Positions 1-5,614 of a stretch of DNA of 64,000 nucleotides are shown one piece after another. This stretch comes from JAUNSR01 sp036655355 (GTDB taxonomy: Bacteria > Bacteroidota > Bacteroidia > Bacteroidales > JAUNSR01), in NCBI GenBank assembly GCA_036655355.1, contig JAVVQG010000004.1, positions 1 to 64,000 on the forward strand. Direction: 5' to 3'. The notes beneath the pieces were generated by a model. That model worked only from the letters and a program-made list of their open reading frames with translations. It ran no database searches and was not told the DNA's origin. The position numbers and the translations under genes are program-made. Position 1 is the first letter of the stretch. The number at the start of each line of letters is the position of its first letter.

Positions 1-55
1 AGACGTTAGGAGTGATTTTTCCCAATCTCTCCCCCCAACTTTTACTGGTGAGCCC

Positions 56-97
56 AAAATATCCGGTTGTTTTTAGTTTTTCTCAACCGGATATTTT
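56..97. terminator. Hairpin terminator
   Basis: ATCCGGTTG (61-69) pairs with CAACCGGAT (84-92). The stem is flanked by A-rich sequence on the left and T-rich sequence on the right, so it could stop transcription from either side. It probably closes a gene lying left of the window. Confidence 0.65.
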
Positions 98-197
98 ACT
101 TGAGCCGTTACTCCTCTGACTACGGGACTTACTGTATAAATGAGAGAGGAAGCATTAAAATCAAATCCTTTTCCTGCTTATTGAAAAAACCATTGCT

Positions 198-266
198 TTG
201 GTTCAGTCGAAGCACCGCCTTGGTTCGCCCGAACCACCGCCTTGCTTCGGGCGAACCAAGGCGGTG
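198..266. repeat. 22-bp tandem repeat, about three units, ending in a 21-bp inverted repeat
   Basis: Units start at 198, 220 and 242. Each has the form TTGSTTC-N3/4-CGAA followed by a GC-rich linker ending in CCGCC. Units 2 and 3 also form a perfect 21-bp inverted repeat (213-233 against 246-266) with a 12-nt loop, so RNA from here would fold strongly. Closely related units occur at 53140-53216, and an array of the same period at 17924-18099. Confidence 0.85.
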
Positions 267-316
267 GCGTTTCCTTTATTTCCGATCAGAATTGAAAAAG
301 GGTTTAATAGATAATA

Positions 317-361
317 AAAACGAGGTATCCTTAGCGTATTAAGCTTAGAATACCTCGTTTT
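317..361. terminator. Bidirectional hairpin terminator
   Basis: AACGAGGTAT (319-328) pairs with ATACCTCGTT (350-359), with A-tracts on the left and T-tracts on the right. It sits just past the stop of the leftward DUF1573 gene and most likely ends the thioredoxin/permease/DUF1573 transcript. Confidence 0.8.
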
Positions 362-396
362 TTTGGCTCACCTGTGGAAGATAAAAACAGATCGTA

Positions 397-798
397 TCAT
401 TTCGTCGGAGCTTGTTCCGGTTTCACTTCTCCTTTTATAATCAGCGTATTTTTCTCAGGATCCGTATTCGACATTACATATACCGTTTTCTGAAAAGCAC
501 CCGGACGACCTTTCGGGTTATACGTCACCTTAATTTTACCGGTTTTACCAGGTGCAATAGGTTCTTTCGGATAATCCGGAGTGGTGCAACCGCAAGAAGC
601 GGCGGTACGTGTGATCAACAAAGGCGCCTTTCCGGTATTCTTGAATTCAAATTCGGTAGTCACCTTCCCTTTTCCTTCATCAATTGTTCCGAAGTTGTGA
701 GTCGTCTTTGTAAAAGAGATGGAAGTTGTTTTTTCCTGCGCAACGACAGAGACCAACAAGAAGAAAACAGAAACGGTCAATAAGATAAATCTTTTCAT
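397..798 (-). CDS. DUF1573 domain secreted protein
   Basis: A 133-residue protein with an N-terminal signal peptide (about residues 1-20) followed by one DUF1573 domain, an immunoglobulin-like fold common in Bacteroidota envelopes. The family hallmark is visible: the segment HNFGTI near residue 35, the Cys-Gly-Cys-Thr motif at 69-72, and the later PGKTGKI and GxFxKT-V segments. The molecular role of the family is not established; it is exported to the periplasm or surface. The gene follows the permease by 39 bp on the same strand and ends before a strong terminator, so it is probably the last gene of a three-gene operon. The link between the Cys pair and the thioredoxin-fold protein at the head of the operon is only suggestive. 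Confidence 0.85.
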   Translation of the reverse strand: MKRFILLTVSVFFLLVSVVAQEKTTSISFTKTTHNFGTIDEGKGKVTTEFEFKNTGKAPLLITRTAASCGCTTPDYPKEPIAPGKTGKIKVTYNPKGRPGAFQKTVYVMSNTDPEKNTLIIKGEVKPEQAPTK

Positions 799-837
799 AA
801 CGTATTTGATTAATTAGTTTGTTCCAATCCGGTAACT

Positions 838-1806
838 TTATAAAATCATATTAAACAGGTACCCCGAAAATATGATGAATGCAGCTACAGTTCCAAAGAA
901 AATGGCGATCAAACGCCAAGTCATCACCTTCTTAAGCATGGTTGCTTCGGGCAGGGAGAGGCCGACTACAGCCATCATAAACGCTATCGCCGTTCCTACC
1001 GACACCCCTTTTGCAACAAAGACCTGGATAACCGGAACGATTCCGGCAGCATTCGCATACATGGGAACCGCAAGAATCACAGCCAAAGGTACAGCAAAGA
1101 AATTATCTCCGGATAAATACTTCTGAAAAAATCCTTCCGGAACGTATCCATGCATGGCTGCTCCAACGGCAATCCCCACAATGATGTACAGAAGCACCCC
1201 TTTCACGATTCCCCATGCATCACGTGCAATCGAAGGAAGACGTTGTAGAAATGGAAGATGTTCCGCTTCCCACTCCTCTGATTCCTGTTCACTCTCTTGT
1301 TGAAGTTTCAATACCCACGGACTCAGGTAGCGCTCCAAATTAAGACGCCCCAGAAATATTCCGCCCAGAATCCCCAAAAGAATTCCGCTTATCGCATAAA
1401 TAAGCGTGATCTTTAATCCGAATGTCCCCAGAAACATCGCAATCGCTACCTCATTCACCAAGGGGGATGTAATCAGAAAGGCAAATGTAACACCTAACGG
1501 TATCCCCCCTTTTACGAATCCGATAAAGAGTGGAATCGAAGAGCAAGAACAGAAAGGAGTAACAGCTCCAAATACAGAAGCTAAAACATATTGGAAGCCA
1601 AAAAGTTTTCTTGTATTAAGGAAATTTCTCAATCTATCTATCGGAAAATAGGCATTGATGATTCCCATCAGAAAACTAATAATGAACAACAAGATGATAA
1701 TCTTAATCGTATCGTAAAAGAAAAAGTTTAACGCCGCACCCAGATGACTCTCCGCATCAAGTGTAAAGAGATCATATACGAGCCAATCGGCAAATTTCTG
1801 AATCAT
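838..1806 (-). CDS. YraQ/ArsP-family permease (DUF318)
   Basis: A 322-residue polytopic membrane protein with roughly eight hydrophobic segments. It carries the family's signature region TPFCSCSSIPLF (Cys86 and Cys88) followed by a Gly-rich helix and the conserved SPLVNEVA stretch. A charged cytoplasmic loop (about residues 170-195) separates the two halves. The family includes ArsP, an exporter of trivalent organoarsenicals, but most members have unknown substrates. It lies 56 bp behind a small thioredoxin-fold protein with a CxxC pair, an arrangement seen often for this family and taken to mean that the substrate is a thiophilic metal(loid) or that the permease cysteines are redox-controlled. 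The specific substrate cannot be read from the sequence. Confidence 0.85.
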   Translation of the reverse strand: MIQKFADWLVYDLFTLDAESHLGAALNFFFYDTIKIIILLFIISFLMGIINAYFPIDRLRNFLNTRKLFGFQYVLASVFGAVTPFCSCSSIPLFIGFVKGGIPLGVTFAFLITSPLVNEVAIAMFLGTFGLKITLIYAISGILLGILGGIFLGRLNLERYLSPWVLKLQQESEQESEEWEAEHLPFLQRLPSIARDAWGIVKGVLLYIIVGIAVGAAMHGYVPEGFFQKYLSGDNFFAVPLAVILAVPMYANAAGIVPVIQVFVAKGVSVGTAIAFMMAVVGLSLPEATMLKKVMTWRLIAIFFGTVAAFIIFSGYLFNMIL

Positions 1807-1862
1807 ATCTATGTACTTAAAAAAACAACAGTTGTGCTTTCATAGCTTATCTTTTGTGTGAT

Positions 1863-2096
1863 TTATTTTACAAGCAGTTCCTTTACTTCAGCGAGCGATA
1901 ATTTCTTACCCGATGATACAACCTTCCCATCGATCACCAACCCAGGAAGTCGCATCACATTATACGCCATGATCTTCATCAGATCCTCCTCTTTTGTTAA
2001 TGTCGCCTCTAGGGATAACTCCTCCATCGCTTTCTCTACCGTGTTATAAAGATTTTTACAACCCGCACACCCTGTTCCTAATACAATAATTTCCAT
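1863..2096 (-). CDS. Small thioredoxin-fold protein (MTH895/TM0996 type)
   Basis: A 77-residue protein starting MEIIVLGTGCAGCKN. The CAGC pair sits at the end of the first beta strand, and the cis-Pro motif RLPGLVIDG follows, as in the archaeal-type mini-thioredoxins (thioredoxin_3 family). I chose the start at 2096; an upstream in-frame start would add 14 residues that do not resemble the family and would push the start toward the promoter. It is the first gene of the leftward operon with the YraQ-type permease and probably exchanges thiols or metal with that permease. An 18-bp palindrome overlapping its -7 box suggests local transcriptional control. Confidence 0.85.
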   Translation of the reverse strand: MEIIVLGTGCAGCKNLYNTVEKAMEELSLEATLTKEEDLMKIMAYNVMRLPGLVIDGKVVSSGKKLSLAEVKELLVK

Positions 2097-2173
2097 ATAC
2101 TTCCTATTTTTAGTTATAAATAAATGAGTCAAGAACAAATGAACGACCTTTTGGCAAGTGCCGCCCGTTCTTT

Positions 2174-2191
2174 GTTCGCAAATTTACGAAC
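2174..2191 (-). promoter_or_regulatory. Operator-like palindrome over the -7 box of the thioredoxin/permease operon
   Basis: GTTCG (2174-2178) and CGAAC (2187-2191) flank a symmetrical AAATTT core. Read on the minus strand the core is TAAATTTG, a match to the Bacteroidota -7 consensus TAnnTTTG. A repressor bound here would block the promoter. No regulator gene is adjacent in the operon. Confidence 0.5.
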
Positions 2192-2296
2192 ATCAACAGT
2201 GAGAAGCAATAGATAAATAATAATTATATCGTGATTTAACAATGTAATTCGCACTCTTTCGTAACATCTATCACATTTATTTCGATGTTGAATCAC

Positions 2297-2304
2297 TAAC
2301 TTTG
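2297..2304 (+). promoter_or_regulatory. -7 promoter box of the ferredoxin-like gene
   Basis: TAACTTTG matches TAnnTTTG and lies 19 bp before the start codon at 2324, giving a very short leader. No convincing -33 element was found. Confidence 0.45.
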
Positions 2305-2323
2305 CTCCTACAAATAAAAGACT

Positions 2324-3238
2324 ATGTTACGTACAGTTATTCAAATCGACGAAGAGAAATGCAATGGGTGTCAGGCGTGTGTAAGCGGCTGTCATGAAGG
2401 TGCCATACAGATGGTGGAGGGTAAAGCAAGAATGATAAGCGATCTATATTGTGACGGTTTGGGAGCATGCATCGGGGAGTGTCCCGTGGATGCGATCACA
2501 TTTATAGAACGTGAGGCGGAACCGTATGATGAAATCGCAGTGATGAAGCGATTGATTCCGAAAGGGGAGGCTACAATCATTGCGCACCTGAAACACTTGA
2601 AAGAACATAATGAATTGGAATACCTTCGCATTGGAAGAATGTATCTGAAGGAACAAAATATAGAGATTGATCTTTCTTCGATTCATTCGGCGACATCGAA
2701 AAGTTTTTCTACGCTTCAGAAGAAACCGCAGGTTAGCTCGGGTTGCCCCGGAGCACAGAATCTTTCTTTCGGCAAACCGCAGGCATCACCTGCATCACCT
2801 GCATCACCTGCATTTCAACCTGCATTTCAACAGCAAGGTGAAACCGTTGGCACAGAGTCGCAACTTCGTCAATGGCCCGTACAATTGCATTTGTTGAATC
2901 CGGGAGCTTCGTTTTTCAAAAATGCCGATGTGGTTCTTGCCGCAGATTGCGCAGCATTCGCATATGGAGATTTTCACAATCGTTTTTTGAAAGGTAAAGT
3001 ACTCGCTATCGCTTGTCCCAAATTGGATTCAAACAAAGAGGTTTATGTGAATAAATTGGTTTCCATGATCAACGAAGCCCACATCAATACGCTGACAACG
3101 GTGATTATGGAAGTTCCTTGTTGCAACGGATTACTTCAACTTGCACAGAAAGCGCTTGCTGTGGCTTCTCGTCGCATCCCATTAAAGGTAGTCGTGATCG
3201 GAATACAGGGAAAGGTTCTTAAAGAGGAATGGCTATAA
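2324..3238 (+). CDS. Dicluster ferredoxin-like 4Fe-4S protein
   Basis: A 304-residue cytoplasmic protein. The N-terminus holds one complete 4Fe-4S motif (Cys13, 16, 19, 23) and a second, altered one (Cys43, Cys49, Cys53 followed by Pro) in which one of the usual four cysteines is absent. A SGCPG motif follows near residue 140, then a low-complexity stretch of SPASPA/FQPAFQ repeats, then a 150-residue C-terminal domain with a CC pair (VPCCNG). Proteins of this design occur in anaerobes beside hydroxylamine reductase (Hcp) or FNR-type regulators and are thought to be electron carriers or redox sensors; neither partner is present here. The repeat stretch (DNA 2784-2830) is built from a GCATCACCT unit and may vary in length between strains. 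Confidence 0.8.
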   Translation: MLRTVIQIDEEKCNGCQACVSGCHEGAIQMVEGKARMISDLYCDGLGACIGECPVDAITFIEREAEPYDEIAVMKRLIPKGEATIIAHLKHLKEHNELEYLRIGRMYLKEQNIEIDLSSIHSATSKSFSTLQKKPQVSSGCPGAQNLSFGKPQASPASPASPAFQPAFQQQGETVGTESQLRQWPVQLHLLNPGASFFKNADVVLAADCAAFAYGDFHNRFLKGKVLAIACPKLDSNKEVYVNKLVSMINEAHINTLTTVIMEVPCCNGLLQLAQKALAVASRRIPLKVVVIGIQGKVLKEEWL

Positions 3239-3347
3239 TCCTGTCATACCAAAAAGCGATACAATAGTTCGGTAAGATTATCTCGGCATCCTGATACGAT
3301 GAAGCTGTTTCTTTTTAGACTACCCTTGAGGTGAGCGTTAGAGGCAT

Positions 3348-4163
3348 TTATTTCTGCGCCTTATTGAAATATTTGGTAAAAAACAGCACGTGGTAGTCAA
3401 GTGAGTTTCTCCAATAATCCCAATTATGCGTTCCGGGACGAACTTGGAAGTCGTGATCGATCTTATATTCCATCAGTTTCTCATGCAATTTGGTATTCAC
3501 ATCAAAAAAGAAGTCACTATATCCGCAATCGAAATAGATCGCCTGTTCCATATTCTTTATAGAGGGCACCAGATTGATCACCGTATGCGCATCCCATACT
3601 TCGGGATGCTGATCCCGTTCACCTAAATGCTCTTTCATATTCCAATTGTTGGGAAAAGGTCGGATGTCCACCCCTCCGCTCATGCTTGCGATCGCACCGA
3701 ACACATCCGGATGACGCAGACCGTTCCACATCGCACCGTGTCCGCCCATGCTCAACCCTGTAATGGCGCGGGCTTCACGCACGGGGTTCGTCTGATAGGC
3801 GCTATCGGCAAAAGCCACAAGTTCTTTGGAAATAAATTGCTCATATCTCGAAGAGGGATTGCTTGGACTATCCCAATACCAACCGGTCTTTCCATCGGGA
3901 CAGATGAAGATCAATTTCTCACGATCGGCAATCGCTGTGAGAGCCGGATTCTTTTCAACCCACCCTCTGGCATTATCACCATAACCATGAAGTAAATAAA
4001 TTACCGGATACCCTTTTCCAGAGGGATCTCCTTCGGGAACCACCGTAACAACCTCTATCGCGCTGTTCATCCCCTTACTAAAAACGCGGAGTGTGTCTAC
4101 CTTCGCTGCATAAGCTCCTAACGAGAGGAGTAAAAAAGAAAATAGAATAAGATTTTGTTTCAT
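3348..4163 (-). CDS. Secreted esterase, feruloyl/acetyl-xylan esterase-like (esterase D fold)
   Basis: A 271-residue alpha/beta hydrolase with a cleavable signal peptide (residues 1-19). Visible elements are the oxyanion-loop LLHGYGD (58-63), the nucleophile elbow GLSMGG with Ser138, and the catalytic His in PGTHNW (His246); the acid is likely an Asp in the DCGYSD region (212-217). The length and motifs fit the putative-esterase family (PF00756) used in Bacteroidota to remove ester decorations from plant polysaccharides. It stands alone, with no carbohydrate-binding partner or polysaccharide utilisation locus nearby, so the natural ester is unknown. Its leader contains four tandem 13-14-bp repeats. 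Confidence 0.85.
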   Translation of the reverse strand: MKQNLILFSFLLLSLGAYAAKVDTLRVFSKGMNSAIEVVTVVPEGDPSGKGYPVIYLLHGYGDNARGWVEKNPALTAIADREKLIFICPDGKTGWYWDSPSNPSSRYEQFISKELVAFADSAYQTNPVREARAITGLSMGGHGAMWNGLRHPDVFGAIASMSGGVDIRPFPNNWNMKEHLGERDQHPEVWDAHTVINLVPSIKNMEQAIYFDCGYSDFFFDVNTKLHEKLMEYKIDHDFQVRPGTHNWDYWRNSLDYHVLFFTKYFNKAQK

Positions 4164-4164
4164 A

Positions 4165-4224
4165 ATGTGTTTAATGCAATGTATTCAAAGCATGTGTTTA
4201 ATGCATGTATTTAATGCAAAACTA
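4165..4224 (-). repeat. Four tandem 13-14-bp repeats in the esterase leader, with a -7 box
   Basis: The unit ATGTRTTTAATGCA occurs at 4165-4178, 4192-4205 and 4205-4218, with a diverged copy at 4179-4192. Immediately beyond the last copy CAAAACTA (4217-4224) is TAGTTTTG on the minus strand, a -7 box. The repeats would therefore lie in the 5' untranslated region of the esterase transcript. Confidence 0.6.
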
Positions 4225-4338
4225 CACTATTCTTATTTCCATCCTCTTTTTGTATATTTTTTAACATTCGACACACTCTTTGTCCCGCTACCCAACCTCG
4301 AGAGATAGGAATGATAGCGTTTAAAGGGGTAGGTTAAA

Positions 4339-4869
4339 TCACTTCAACCGCTCTAGAAGCAAAGGCATTAATTCTGAAATGGATTGTTCTGTCTGAGCCG
4401 TAAAGAAATTTCCGTCCTCCATCACCGTATCATCTACCGCAACGCCCTGTTGAATCGCCGGTTTGGCCAACGGATGCACTGCCAGTTTTCGAGTAGCACC
4501 GATTCCGGCAATCTCAAACATCAGCGCCGAGGCACAATGTCCGATCATCATTTTATCTTTACCGGCAAACTCTTTTATTACCTCAAGCATATCGAGGTTG
4601 TATTGTGCTGCGGCATGATCGCGAAAAACGGGAATAGCATCTCCGCAAGCAAATACCAGTGCGTCGAATTCGGCTGCCTTCCCTTTCAGGTTCGCTACGA
4701 CATCGTCTGTAACAAGCGTCAAACCGGAATTCGTTTTGATGGTTGTTGTATCCGCCACGGCAAAAACTTTATAAGAGATGCCATTCTCAAAGAAATTCTC
4801 CAAATAATTAAATAAACCAAATCCGTTTACCGGGTTAACCGCTAAAATTGCAACGTTCTTTGCCATCAT
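4339..4869 (-). CDS. DJ-1/PfpI-family protein
   Basis: A cytoplasmic protein of about 176 residues with the flavodoxin-like DJ-1/PfpI fold. The nucleophile-elbow cysteine is visible in MIGHCASALMF, preceded by the FDALVFACGD strand. The family includes glyoxalases, chaperones and amidases that act under carbonyl or oxidative stress; which activity this one has is not readable. I start at the MMAKNVAI methionine (4869); an upstream start would add 28 hydrophobic/basic residues that overlap the regulatory region. It is divergent from an HxlR regulator, and two dyads in the shared spacer suggest that this regulator controls it. Confidence 0.8.
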   Translation of the reverse strand: MMAKNVAILAVNPVNGFGLFNYLENFFENGISYKVFAVADTTTIKTNSGLTLVTDDVVANLKGKAAEFDALVFACGDAIPVFRDHAAAQYNLDMLEVIKEFAGKDKMMIGHCASALMFEIAGIGATRKLAVHPLAKPAIQQGVAVDDTVMEDGNFFTAQTEQSISELMPLLLERLK

Positions 4870-4903
4870 CTTTTTTGTTTTAATTGAAACAATAGTTATT
4901 TTT

Positions 4904-4919
4904 AGTAAGTATATTACTT
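4904..4919. promoter_or_regulatory. Candidate HxlR operator 1
   Basis: The dyad AAGTA-TAT-TACTT overlaps a rightward -7 box TACTTTTG (4915-4922) that could drive the HxlR gene. It shares the TACTT half-site with the second dyad in the same spacer. Confidence 0.4.
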
Positions 4920-4977
4920 TTGTACAGCAAAGGTGTATAAACAGAATGACCAAAACAAGAACGCACCTATAAATTAG

Positions 4978-4999
4978 ATACTTACACCTATGTAAGTAT
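4978..4999. promoter_or_regulatory. Candidate HxlR operator 2
   Basis: A perfect inverted repeat with 9-bp arms, ATACTTACA and TGTAAGTAT, and a 4-bp spacer. It lies between the divergent DJ-1/PfpI and HxlR genes, where an HxlR-family repressor would be expected to bind. Confidence 0.55.
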
Positions 5000-5034
5000 T
5001 GTTGTAACGCAACAGATTAAGACATTGTTAAAAT

Positions 5035-5373
5035 ATGAAAAATTTCCATCACACACAAACTTGTCCCGTTCGCGACATCTTGAGTCGTCTCAGCAGCAAA
5101 TGGGCGATGTTGGTTCTGGTAACACTGAATGCCAACAACACCATGCGATTCTCAGATATAAAAAGATGCATCGGCGATATTTCCGAACGCATGCTCACCG
5201 TTACCCTGCGTTCATTGGAAACAGACGGATTGATTGATCGGAAGGTTTATCCCGAAGTGCCTCCACGCGTTGAATATTGTCTGACCGAGAAAGGTTACAG
5301 TTTCATTCCCTGTTTACAAAATCTGGTGGACTGGGCGATGGCAAACATGCCTGAAACCGTAAAGGAAGGGTAA
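5035..5373 (+). CDS. HxlR-family winged-helix transcriptional regulator
   Basis: A 112-residue protein covering the whole HxlR domain: CPVRDILSRLSSKW at the N-terminus, the recognition helix region RFSDIKRCIGDISERMLTVTLRSLE, and the wing with YPEVPPRVEYCLTEKG. HxlR regulators bind DNA as dimers; several respond to aldehydes, quinones or disulfide stress through an N-terminal Cys, and Cys10 here sits at the equivalent place. The divergent DJ-1/PfpI gene, with a dyad in the shared spacer, is the obvious target. The signal is inferred to be electrophile or oxidative stress. Confidence 0.9.
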   Translation: MKNFHHTQTCPVRDILSRLSSKWAMLVLVTLNANNTMRFSDIKRCIGDISERMLTVTLRSLETDGLIDRKVYPEVPPRVEYCLTEKGYSFIPCLQNLVDWAMANMPETVKEG

Positions 5374-5448
5374 AGGTAGCGCGTCGAAAATAGGCACATT
5401 GTTTAATTTATCTCAGAATCGGTATCGTTTTTTGTATAAATAAAGCTA

Positions 5449-5492
5449 TTTTTATCACCTTTATTTCACCTTTATATCACCTGCTTATCACC
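5449..5492. repeat. Four 11-bp direct repeats upstream of the S9 peptidase gene
   Basis: Four adjacent units of TTTATNTCACC-like sequence begin at 5449, 5460, 5471 and 5482. The period is exactly 11 bp, close to one helical turn, so a protein could contact the same DNA face in each unit. The array ends about 120 bp before the start codon at 5615. The rest of the 240-bp spacer shows no clear promoter. Confidence 0.55.
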
Positions 5493-5614
5493 ATCATTTC
5501 GATTACCATTCATTATCTTGTTTCAGGCTTAATCGCCGTTACTCCCCCCAGTTGGATTTCCAACCGAAGGAAACGCATGATTTGTCTGGAATTATGTAAA
5601 AATAAATCAACCCG

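Larger units (their letters stand above)
47..372. repeat. Intergenic element with short terminal inverted repeats (MITE-like)
   Basis: This gene-free stretch is bounded by GGTGAGCC (47-54) and its reverse complement GGCTCACC (365-372), each followed inward by a run of A or T. Between them lie two hairpin terminators and a 22-bp tandem repeat. A small non-coding mobile element carrying a minisatellite would look like this, but the terminal repeats are short and no target-site duplication is obvious. A 91-codon open frame in the region has no recognisable domain and runs through the repeats, so I do not call it a gene. Confidence 0.35.

Noticed and set aside
67..342. Open frame of 91 codons in the first intergenic region
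   Set aside because: It runs across a terminator and the 22-bp repeat, has no recognisable domain, and its composition reflects the repeats.
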